DNA of 64,000 bases, from positions 17,671,781-17,735,780 of the forward strand of contig OZ037767.1 of assembly GCA_964035545.1 (NCBI GenBank), read 5' to 3'. The notes beneath the pieces are model-generated. The model saw nothing but the letters and a program-made list of their open reading frames with translations, made no database searches and was not told where the DNA came from. The DNA is from Bugula neritina. Its lineage: Eukaryota > Bryozoa > Gymnolaemata > Cheilostomatida > Bugulidae. The position numbers and the translations under genes are program-made. Shown piece after piece: positions 36,495 to 48,000 of this stretch (its first letter is position 1; each line of letters begins with the position of its first letter).

Positions 36495-39400
36495 ATGGCG
36501 GATGATGAAACATTTGAGGATGGGCAGGGGTCCCACGTCTCAGTAAATATACTCTAGTAACAGTAATATACTCTAGTAACAGTAATATACTCTAGTGATA
36601 GTAATATTCTGTAGTAACAGTAATATACTCTAGTAATAGTAATATACTCTAGTAACAGTAATATACTCTAGTAACAGTAATATACTCTAGTAACAGTAAT
36701 ATACTCTAGTACCAAGTAACATACTGTAGTGATAGCAATAATATACCATAATACTTGCAGAAAGATTATCACCTCAGAAGACCCTCTATAAATGCTGGAA
36801 GAGGGAGGAGGCCTTCCAGAGGTTCCATAGCTTTGGAATTATCAGCAGAATTTCCTTCATTCAACGGGCGTGGACGTAGACCTTCTATTAGTCCGTAAGT
36901 TGAACGCACGCACGCACGCATACAGTAGACGAGTCATATGTTTTTGCCTTGAGTTGTTCTCTCTTGAAAACGTACACGCAACAGCCATTAGTTGACTCGC
37001 TGTTATTATAGCTAGGTAACAGCCTTTGGGTAACAGTCATTTTATAAAGTAAATGACTGTATACACGAACGAGAATAGTTTTTCGTATTTTACCATTTTA
37101 AAAGAATAAAATACAAATAATTAATTAAACTTTTTGAAGCAAACGTTGTTAGGCAAAATTATATTTTGCGTAGAAGTTCTATTGTTATTACTTCTATAGT
37201 CTATTTGATTGAAACCATGCTAAACCTGAGCATAATGATAATCATAATGATAATGATTATGATCGCAATCGCAATGACAATCACTGAATCAGTATGAGTA
37301 TTACCATCTTGATATTCATATTGGAGTTGTACTCAATTTTAACGAAACTAATTTATCAGTTTAAATTTGTTTTAAATTAAATATGTTGAGTATCAGTATA
37401 TGAAAAAGCCCTTGTTTTATTGAATAGTTGCATTTTCGTATGTAAACTTAAAGCTCAAGTTGAAGTTGACATGTTCAAGCCACTAGCCAGGGTCACAAGT
37501 ACCAGTACTACTACTACTGCTATTACTACTACTACTACTATTACTACTAGTAGTAGTAGAACAACACAAGAATTTTAATGTATGAAAAAAACAAACTAGG
37601 TTGTTGATTTAAATTATAATGCCCAATAACTTAGATATACTATTTAAAGAGTTATGCAATATGAAGATAAGTTTAAGGCTAACTAAGATCAATTTTTATG
37701 ATAAGTTATTAATATTTTTAGTCAGTAGTATGACCATAGCCATAAATGTGACTTTTATGCTAAGTATAATTTCTTACGCTAGTAATTTTAAGCATTAGTT
37801 ATTCTTTTAAAACAACATTGTTTTTATATTTGTTATCTAATATTTTTAAAGGTTGTCAACTTAGAACGCTTTTCGTAGTATGAAGATGGTGACTGTTTTT
37901 ACCAAAATATTTTACAGTTAATGTTATTACTACTACTTCTACTTTTAGTTGGTGTGTTTTATTGAATTAATTTCAACAACTTTTTAAACTACTCCACCAT
38001 GCACCTTCTTCTAACATAATACACATATTGAATGAAATATCAGATAACATCAGGTTTTAATTAAATGAACATATTATGTTGACTTGATGGTGATGTGACA
38101 ATGCTTTTGTGAATGTAGTACATACTTTTCTGTAGCTCATTAAATTTTTATGTACAATAAAATATATCCGGCATAATTATAATATGTATACCAACAAAGT
38201 ATGTATAATAATGATCATATAATGTTGTGTTATTTTATATGGCATTATAAGATGTTATGTTCTATGGCATTATATAATGTTATATAAGTAGGAATACAGT
38301 GTTATATAATACTTTTAGTAACAACAAGAAGTTGTTAAACAAGATGGGTAAGAAAGTGGAGAGGCAAAAGACTGAGAAGAATTCACCTAGCAGTCACCAT
38401 GACAACGTGGATGAAGGAAGCAAATCTCCTGGTATTATAGATATATATAGATATATAGCCACACTTTACTGTAGTCATAATTGTGGTCTTTCTTTGCATA
38501 ACCTCTTCTATAGCATTTATTTTATTAACATTTTAGCGAACAAGCATGGTAAGATCTAATATGCCATCACATCAATGTTTGAAACAATAAGCATATGCAT
38601 ACACACAATAAGCATATGCATACACACAATATGTTTTATGCATACAATTTTTTTGTAAGTAAAAAAGCTTGCCTTCCATTCTTTCTACGCTTTCAACCAA
38701 ATACACACAACTATTATTTTATATTGCATGCTATGCAGTAAGACACTCACGTTGTCTTTCGGCTAAGATGCTACATTATTTGGAGTTATCTTGCTTTGCA
38801 CATGTTGCACATTTTCTACTCTTCTGCGAGTCTCTGCTTGTGAAAGTTCTAGCTCTGTCTCTACGTCGTGTAAACTGGCACTTAATTGCTTGGAAATGGA
38901 ACAGGGGACAGATGGATTTTCCGATCTATTGTGGCCTAAACGTCTATATGACTCGGGCTGCTCTGGTGCTGAAGGTTGCTGTGGGTTCGGTACAATCTGG
39001 CTGGTTATCGTGACACGACGTTGTACTTGACTGTTGCAGAGCCATACGTCTGCACGGGGAAGTTTCTAGATGACTTCAGTGAGTTGTGCAGCAGAGCGAG
39101 TTTGCTCTACACGCCCAGTATTGTGAACAGAGCTAAGCGTCCAGGGACGCCTCCACCACCCCCTGAAGCCAAACCAGAGAAGGGAAGTAAGTTTACAGTC
39201 TAGAATATAGATCAAGTTGTTTTGTTAGAAGCAGTAAATCACATTACTATAAGTTTGTCAGCCATGCAGTGCTTCAGCATATCTCTTGGGAATTTGTTAA
39301 TAGGTAAAGAGAAGGCAAAGAAAGGGGCGGAGCCTGTTGTTGCTCCGCCTCCTGAACCTGAGACACTCACAGAGGAAGGGGAGCCCCCGGAGCCCCCTCC

Positions 39401-42400
39401 TAAAACTTATGTTCTCAAAGATAGATTCGACTATTTCAAGCCAAATGTTCAGGTATGTCGATAAAGCGATGAAAATGCCAAAGTTTTGAGATTATTGTTG
39501 ATCGATGTGAAGGTCGTATGAAGGTCATATATTTTAAAGGTTGAAATGGACCATCCAGATAAGCAAGACACTGTGACTGAGGTTTATATTCGAGGGTGGA
39601 AGATTGATGATACAATGATGAACATCTTCGGACAGTGCTGGGCCAATATTGAGAGACTACATACAGTAAAGTAAGTCTATTTCAACTTACATATTATATA
39701 GTAAGTCTACTTCAACTTTCATATTATATAGTAAGTCTACTTCAACTTACATATGATATAGTAAGTCTATTTCAACTTACATATGATATAATAAGTCTAT
39801 TTCAACTTACATATGATATAGTAAGTATACCTCCACTTACATATGATATAGTAAGTATGCCTCCACTTACATATGATATAGAAAGTGTAAAGTTGCATTG
39901 TGTTGCAGTTTATGGAATGCTGGTTTAACTGAGGAGAGTCTGCGACTACTCGGACACTTTCTGCCCACCTGCGCCAACTTGAAAACTCTGTTTATAGAAG
40001 GAAACGTACCAGCTATCCCAGCGGAGAATTTCCATGTGCTGATAGTGGAAGACAGCCTCCTTGTGAATCTCAACCTGCGTCACAACGGCATCACAGACGT
40101 TGGCGCTCAGAACATCAGCAAAGCCTTGGGCTCTTATAAAGGGTCCAACACTAAACTCGTATCATTAAATCTTACAGGAAACAAGATCGGTGACAATGGG
40201 GCTAAGGCTTTAGCCGGGGTAAATATGATGAGATTCTAAGTGAGTGAGACTGAGAGCTAGTGATAGGACTAGAAGTGAGTGAGACTGAGAGCTAGTGATA
40301 GGACTACAAGTGAGTGAGACTGAGAGCTAGTGATAGGACTACAAGTGAGTGAGACTGAGAGCTAGTGATAAGACTACAAGTGAGTGAGACTGAGGGATAG
40401 TGATTACAGAGTAGACACTTGTGCTTTAACCTTCAATTATATTTTTTCTCCAGGCTTTGCGAATGAATAGAACTCTACTCAGCCTCTCGCTGGCCCAAAA
40501 TCAAGTTACTGACATCGGGGCCGCAGAGCTTGCCACGGCACTCAAATGTTTTCCTTTGACCCACGAGGAGGTCGTAGAAAGAAGGAAATTGAAGTCAGAC
40601 AAAGTGGGCGGGTCAGATGGCGGCAAGTCTCCGCCCCCAAGTCGCCGAGCAGACAGCAAAGACCGACCGGGTAGTCACCGTAGCAACAGCCATCTTGGAA
40701 AAGACAAGAGAGATAAATCCTCTAAAAAGAAGGTACTGAGTACGTGAGTACTGAGTACTGAGTACGTGAGTACTGAGTACGTGAGTACTGAGTACGTGAG
40801 TACGTGAGTACTGAGTACGTGAGCACTGAGTACGTGAGCACTGAGTACTCACGTACTCAGTACGTGAGTACTGAGTACGTGAGTACTGAGTACGTGAGTA
40901 CTGAGTACTGAGTACGTGAGTACTGAGTACTGAGTACGTGAGTACTGAGTGGTTATACAGACAGACTAGTATTATTCTGTGGTAAATGTTATATTGTATG
41001 GAGTTGTCTATTTACAGGATGAAAAGGCTGATACTAAAGGACAGACAAAAGGAAAGAAAGACTCTGATAAAGCTCAAGCTGGTAAGAAGGACGGCACCAA
41101 AGGGGGCAAAGGTCAGTATTTAGTTATTATTTAGACAGTGCAATACACTATATGTATATAATACCTAGTATACAGTGTATACTATACGTAGGACACTATA
41201 CAATATATAAACACTGTCTAGCTGCATATATATTATACAGCAGCAGCTGATGGCACCAAAGCTACTACCAAAGGTGCTAAAGACAAGAAAGGCACAAAAG
41301 GGCAAGCTAAGGGGGCAGCACCAAATGATCCAGAGGTAACTAGCTAATTCGGTAGCGGTAGTAGTACTAGTAGTAGTAGTAGTAGAAGTAGTAGTGGTAG
41401 TAGTAGTGGTAGTAGTAGTGGTGGTAGTAGTAGTGGTAGTGGTAGTAGTAGCGGTAGTATTAGTAGTAGCAGTAGTGGTACTAGTAGTAGCAGTAGTAGT
41501 ATTAGTAGTGGTACTAGTAGTAGCAGTAGTAGTATTAGTAGTGGTACTAGTAGTAGCAGTAGTAGTAGTAGTAGTGGTACTAGTAGTAGTAGTAGTAGTA
41601 GTAGCAGTAGCAGCAGTAGTAGTAGTGGTAGTGGCAGTGGCAGCGGTAGCGGTAGTAGTAGTAGTAGTAGTAGCAGTAGCAGCAGTAGCAGTAGTAGTAA
41701 CTATGATGTAATCAATGTGTACTCATATAAATGTTCATTGTTGTATTTATTTCATTTTATAATGTACAACCATTTGTTTGAAGTTTTGATAATGACCAAA
41801 AATAAGTTGTCTGGTCAGTTACTATGAAATGGAACTGCATTTTCAGATTGCAAGTAGAGAATCTTTTCCTTTTTGGTTGAAATGTAATTTATTTGATGTC
41901 CTGTTCTGTTCTAGACCAGTGTTTCGGTAACAACTCTCAATATTTCACTTTCTCTATCATTTGTATTGTTTATTTTATACCTACTAACTGTTTGTGACCC
42001 CCTTGGATTAATAAGAGTGTAGACTGAGAGTATATACTGAGAGTATAGACTGAGAGCGTAGACGGAGAGCGCAGACTGAGAGTATAGACTGAGAGAGTAT
42101 AGACTGAGAGAGTGTAGACTGAGAGTATAGAGTGCCCCGCCTTCATGTTCTATGAACTTAATAAATATAATTTTCATATTCTATTGTTCTGCAACTTTAT
42201 TGTTTGGAAACTTTGTATGCTTCAGATAAAGTGACTGCCATATTATTTTGTATTGTGGAGAATAATTTCACAGTAATATTACGTGCTCTGTCATACTACA
42301 CTGTCTTAGCATGAATAATATGTTTGTCAGGTGGAAGGCAGTAAGACAAAGGTATTACTTCTATTCATTGTGATGGTTAACCACTTCAGTTGTGTTGTAC

Positions 42401-43137
42401 ACTATCTACCTATCAACACATCACAATATTACTACATTTCCTTCATCACACACTCCTCTATTTGATCAACATTCATTACAAATTTTTAGTTATTAGTTAT
42501 GGTTTTTAGTTAATAATAAATTTTAGGGTTTGCACCTTTACGATGTTGCCACTGTACTTTATTTGTTATAATCATTAAGATAGTGTAATGTGTTTTAGTA
42601 TTTCTTTCTGTCAGAAAGTTGTAATATCCAACATCCACTCTTCTTTGTGCATAATTTCCTGTGTCCCTCACCCTTTCTTCACTATTGGCCACAAAACACA
42701 AGCTGTATTTATCTGCTACATTATAACATACTGCATTTCCCAGTGTCTCATTCATTTCTAAACAGAGATCCTTCATAACAACTATTCCAATTTCTGATAT
42801 TGCCAGTATAATCTCTCAATTTTACTGCAAAATTGCAGACGTGTTAGCTTTTCTATTGCACTGAGTTGTGTTATTAGACTGTGCTCAATCCTTGCATGTG
42901 TACGGGTGGGTATCTAGTGCCACCTCATTTCTAAAAGTGTGCTGTTATTTCTATAGCCAGAAACCTCAGACCTACTCAGCCCGCTAATGGAAGCTGCAGA
43001 GAGTATCGACAATCAACTGTGGATTCCTGGCAATCGAGTTCTTATTAATTTAAATCTTCAACGTAAGTATTCTTGTAGTGATAGTAGTACTAGTAGTAGT
43101 ATTAGTATTAGTGGTAGTAGTGGTGGTGGTAGTAGTG

Positions 43138-43168
<31 letters not shown>

Positions 43169-44446
43169 CAGTGGTAGTGATGGTGGTAGTAGTAGTGGTA
43201 GTAGTAGTGGTAGTACTAGTACTAGTAGTAGTAGTAGCAGTACTGGTAGTAGTAGTAGTAGTAGTGGTGGTGGTGGTAGTAATAGTAGTAGTACTGGTAG
43301 TGATGGTGATAGTAATTGTATAATTTTCTAGCAGGAATACTAGCTTAAATAATAGTTATAGCAATAGTAACATTTATAGTGAACACCTATGCTAGCATAA
43401 TGTCTCTTATTATGGTTGCAGGAAATAGAATTGGAGTGACAGGAGTTAACGCATTTAAACTAGCCATACAATATCAGGATACTATACTAAGTGACTCTCC
43501 CAAGAGTCATGGTACTGGACTCATGAGACTCATCATTAATGTGAGTTTATTCACCAGTCAGTGTGAGTGCATCACCAGTCAGTCAATGTGAATGTATCAG
43601 TCAGTTAATGTGAGTGTATCAGTCAGTGTGAGTGCATCAGTCAATGTGAATGTATCAATCAGTCAGTGTGAGTGCATCAGTCAATGTGAATGCATCAGTC
43701 AGTTAGTGTGAGTGTATCAGTCAGTCAGTGTGAGTGTATCAGTCAGTTAGTGTGAGTGTATCAATTAGTCAGTGTGAGTGTATCAATCAGTCAGTTAGTG
43801 TGAGTGTATCAGTCAGTGTGAGTGCATCAGTCAGTCAGTGATACTCATAAATATATTTATTTGTGTTTCAACACTGTGTGCAGTCTGAGGACCTGTGTCA
43901 TGGTGCTCTGTCTTACAAGTTAGCTGAAGCTGAGGCTCAGAGGTTGGAAGCTTCCGCCACCGTCCCCTATAAACTACCTGTTGCTGCCTCTACAACTAGA
44001 CACTCAACGGCTGTTAGAGATAAACCTCTCAGTAATGATCTCACCTCTCTTCATTTCTCTTCCTTATTGTTTAATGTTGCTGTTGATTGTTCCTGTTCAC
44101 TCCACACATCCAAACTCTACTTTCTCATGCAATCACTTTGATCTTATACACTCACCTTGACCTTATACACTCACCTTGACCTTATACAATCACCTTGACC
44201 TCATGCAATCATGTCGATATAGCTTCCGCCATGTTTATTGGCAGGGCCACCTGGCGCATTCAGATTGTCCTGTGTCTCAGTTGGACATTTAACATCGACT
44301 TGTAATTGTTACAGAAAAACTTAATAGACGCCAGTTGTGAGGAGCTGAAAGGGCTGACAGAGTTGATGCTGAAGAGAGACCCGTTCTACAAGCCGTCTGC
44401 TACACCAGATCCCGACCAGGAAACTCCCCCAGAGAAGACGCGCTAG
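36495..44446 (+). CDS. LRRC71: LRRC71-like leucine-rich-repeat protein
   Basis: Exons supported: 36495-36542, 36761-36894, 38319-38431, 38537-38548 (12 nt), 39040-39186, 39304-39452, 39540-39670, 39909-40218, 40454-40732, 41018-41111, 41241-41335, 42331-42351 (21 nt, tentative), 42957-43062, 43422-43540, 43884 to about 44010, 44315-44446. Start MADDETFEDGQG; stop TAG 44444-44446. LRRC71 landmarks: EPYVCTGKFLDDFSELCSRA, then EVYIRGWKIDD, NLWNAGLTEESLRLLGHFLP, repeated LRRs (LLVNLNLRHNGITDVGAQ; LVSLNLTGNKIGDNGAKALA; LLSLSLAQNQVTDIGAAELA), LTHEEVVERRKL, a long Lys/Gly/Ser-rich region, a final LRR (NRIGVTGVNAF) and ELMLKRDPF. LRRC71 is associated with motile cilia. The donor after the 43884 exon is ambiguous (a candidate is at ACGGCT|GTTAGA). 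AATAAA 44606-44611. Confidence 0.9.
36543..36725 (+). repeat. 19-bp array at the LRRC71 intron 1 donor
   Basis: Units of CAGTAATATACTCTAGTAA. The intron opens TCTCA|GTAAATATACTCTAG, so the donor itself is a diverged unit and each unit repeats CA|GTAATAT. Confidence 0.85.
36895..38318 (+). other. LRRC71 intron 2, largely non-repetitive
   Basis: A 1.4-kb AT-rich intron with only small patches of ACTACT (about 37500-37560) and TAATGAT sequence. It is a useful internal control because it carries no long splice-anchored array. Confidence 0.6.
39664..39890 (+). repeat. 30-bp array starting at an LRRC71 donor, with donor motifs on both strands
   Basis: About seven units of GTAAGTCTATTTCAACTTAC plus ATATGATATA, starting exactly at AAA|GTAAGTC (39670/39671). 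Each unit holds GTAAGT and its reverse complement ACTTAC ~14 bp apart. Confidence 0.88.
40235..40415 (+). repeat. ~40-bp array in the LRRC71 LRR-region intron
   Basis: About four to five units of AAGTGAGTGAGACTGAGAGC plus TAGTGATAGGACTAC, each with a GTGAGT donor motif. It starts ~17 bp after the true donor GGG|GTAAAT at 40218/40219. Confidence 0.82.
40733..40950 (+). repeat. Palindromic GTGAGTACTGAGTAC array at an LRRC71 donor
   Basis: Begins at the donor AAG|GTACTGAGTACGTGAG. Units contain GTGAGT and the palindromes GAGTACTC/AGTACT. Around 40848-40860 a segment appears in inverted orientation (TACTCACGTACTCAG). Confidence 0.85.
41340..41700 (+). repeat. (AGT)n-type tract in an LRRC71 intron
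   Basis: Trinucleotide AGT with GGT and AGC interruptions, ~15 bp after the donor GAG|GTAACT (41335/41336). The rest of this intron to 42330 is unique AT-rich sequence with a short GACTGAGAGTATA array at 42018-42130. Confidence 0.88.
43069..43312 (+). repeat. (AGT)n-type tract in the LRRC71 C-terminal intron
   Basis: Begins within ten bases of the donor CAAC|GTAAGTATTC (43062/43063) and contains long AGT/GGT runs, giving spurious poly-Ser and poly-Val frames. Confidence 0.88.
43538..43850 (+). repeat. ~20-bp GTGAGTGTATCAGTCAGT array at an LRRC71 donor
   Basis: The exon ends ATTAAT|GTGAGTTTATTC (43540/43541) and the units read (A)ATGTGAGTGTATCAGTCAGT with length variants, so the array multiplies the GTGAGT donor and adjacent AAT. 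Confidence 0.85.
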
Positions 44447-45081
44447 TATCAGCATCTTCCTAGTAACTCTCACCTAACGGTCTCTCTGTCAGTGACTGGT
44501 TATATTGCTTGGGCTACTGATAATCTAATCAGGTTTTTATTTCTCAAAGTTTACATATTGTGTTACTAATAATTATTTATTTGCTTTTCAGTTTAATATT
44601 TATTGAATAAATATTAGTAAAATATATCAACAAAGTGACATAGTTATGTATATAGCATGAAACTGTAAAGTTTTAAAAAGTTTAAAGTATATCTTTTAAG
44701 AATGAACAATTATGTAAAATGAAGCTAGTGTTAATATATAGATAGACACTACATGCATATTTTTGGCATAAATGATTATTGACCACCACCATAACCACCT
44801 AGTCTAAATACTATTGTAACTACCTGTCATAAGTACCTAGAATACCAGTGTGTTGCTAGTTTGAGTTACACCACCAACTAGTATAGAGTATAAATGTTAT
44901 GTAGATGCAAGAATATTGAATATATGCAGAACTTAGCAATGTAAGGATCAAATGTCCTCAAAACACACAGTTCTAGCCTCTAGGTAATGCTTAGTAAGTA
45001 ACACAGTGGGATGAGATTTACCAAGACCTTGTGGCAAGTCATAATACTAAGCGAGTTGGTGAGTCATGAGAGAATAATTCT
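44447..45081. other. Convergent 3' region of LRRC71 (+) and the papilin-like gene (-)
   Basis: LRRC71 3' UTR with AATAAA at 44606-44611, then ~450 bp of AT-rich unique sequence up to the papilin-like stop at 45082-45084. No other gene was seen. Confidence 0.5.
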
Positions 45082-48000
45082 TTACTGCGCTGCCAGTAAA
45101 CAGGAGCGGCAGCAATAGATTCTGTAAACTGGATGGGAACAGAAGTTGTACTTAACAATGAGACGGCAATCGGCGAGATCTGTGTTGTCCTGGCAGGAGG
45201 GAGGTATGGTGGATTGTGTGACCTTGATAGTAGTGGTCACAGAGACAGCTTCATACTGATTACTAGCAATGCAAGTGTAAAACCCGCTGTCCCCTTCTCT
45301 TACGCTGCTTATACTCAGTCTATTCACTACAACATACACAGTACTTATACTCAGTCTATTCACTACAATACACACTACTTATACTCAGTCTATTCACTAC
45401 AATATACACACTACTTATACTCAGTCTATTCACTACAACATACACACTACTTATACTCAGTCTATTCACTACAACATACACACTGCTTATACTGTCTATT
45501 CACTATAATATACACTACTTATACTCAGTCTATTCACTACAACATACACACTACTTATACTCAGTCTATTCACTACAACATACACTACTTATACTCAGTC
45601 TATTCACTACAACATACACACTACTTATACTCAGTCTACTCACTACAATATACACACTACTTATACTCAGTCTATTCACTACAACATACACAGTACTTAT
45701 ACTCAGTCTATTCACTACAATACACACTACTTATACTCAGTCTATTCACTACAATATACACACTACTTATACTCAGTCTATTCACTACAATATACACTAC
45801 TTATACTCAGTCTATTCACTACAATATACACACTACTTATACTCAGTCTATTCACTACAACATACACACTACTTATACTCAGTCTATTCACTACAACATA
45901 CACACTGCTTATACTGTCTATTCACTACAACATACACAGTACTTATACTCAGTCTATTCACTACAACATACACACTGCTTATACTCAGTCTATTCACTAC
46001 AACATTCACTACTTATACTCAGTCTATTCACTACAATATACACTACTTATACTCAGTCTATTCACTACAATATACACTACTTATACTCAGTCTATTCACT
46101 ACAATATACACACTACTTATACTCAGTCTATTCACTACAACATACACACTACTTATACTGTCTATTCACTATAACATACACTACTTATACTCAGTCTATT
46201 CACTACAACATACACAGTACTTATACTCAGTCTATTCACTACAACATACACACTGCTTATACTCAGTCTATTCACTACAACATTCACTACTTATACTCAG
46301 TCTATTCACTACAACATACACACTACTTATACTCAGTCTATTCACTACAACATACACTACTTATACTCAGTCTATTCACTACAACATACACACTACTTAT
46401 ACTCAGTCTACTCACTACAATATACACACTACTTATACTCAGTCTATTCACTACAATACACACTACTTATACTCAGTCTACTCACTACAACATACACACT
46501 ACTTATACTCAGTCTATTCACTACAACATACACACTACTTATACTCAGTCTACTCACTACAATATACACACTACTTATACTCAGTCTACTCACTACAACA
46601 TACACACTACTTATACTCAGTCTATTCACTACAATATACACACTACTTATACTCAGTCTATTCACTACAACATACACACTACTTATACTCAGTCTACTCA
46701 CTACAATATACACACTACTTATACTCAGTCTATTCACTACAACATACACACTACTTATACTCAGTCTATTCACTACAACATACACACTACTTATACTCAG
46801 TCTATTCACTACAACATACACACTACTTATACTCAGTCTATTCACTACAACATACACACTACTTATACTCAGTCTATTCACTACAATATACACACTACTT
46901 ATACTCAGTCTATTCACTACAACATATACACTACTTATACTCAGTCTATTCACTACAGCATACACAAACTACTACCTATGTTGAAAGTTGATGAAATGAA
47001 CAAGCTACTTAAAGAGTCAAAGAAGAGACAAAACTCACAAGTCATGCTGACCCTGGGGTCATAAGGCAACACCTGATCATTCTTGAGCCACTCAACTTTA
47101 GCGACAGGGTAGCCGGAGGTGTGACAGGTGAGAGTGAGATTGTCAGAGACTGAGTACTTCTTACTGTGGTTAGCAAACTCAGCTGTTAGTGACTCTGTGA
47201 GTAGATATAGAACATTCTACTGGGTATACTGACTGTATATACTATAGATATAGAACATTCTACTGGGTATAGTGACTGTATATACTATAGATATAGAACA
47301 TTCTACTGGGTATAGTGACTGTATATAATATAGATATAGAACATTCTACTGGGTATAGTGACTGTATATACTATAGATATAGAACATTCTACTGGGTATA
47401 GTGACTGTATATAATATAGATATAGAACATTCTACTAGGTATAGTGACTGTATATACTATAGATATAGAACATTCTACTAGGTATAGTGACTGTATATAC
47501 TATAGATATAGAACATTCTACTGGGTATAGTGACTGTATATAATATAGATATAGAACATTCTACTGGGTATAGTGACTGTATATACTATAGATATAGAAC
47601 ATTCTACTAGGTATAGTGACTGTATATAATATAGATATAGAACATTCTACTAGGTATAGTGACTGTATATACTATAGATATAGAACATTCTACTGGGTAT
47701 AGTGACTGTATATACTATAGATATAGAACATTCTACTGGGTATAGTGACTGTATATACTATAGATATAGAACATTCTACTGGGTATAGTGACTGTATATA
47801 CTATAGATATAGAACATTCTACTGGGTATAGTGACTGTATATACTATATATATAGAACATTCTACTGGGTATAGTGACTGTATATAATATAGATATAGAA
47901 CATTCTACTAGGTATAGTGACTGTATATAATATAGATATAGAACATTCTACTAGGTATAGTTACTGTATATAATATAGATATAGAACATTCTACTGGGTA

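Noticed and set aside
45133-47064. 643-residue + strand open frame of Thr-Tyr-Thr-Gln-Ser-Ile-His repeats
   Set aside because: Antisense reading of the 36-bp array in the last papilin-like intron; no protein features.
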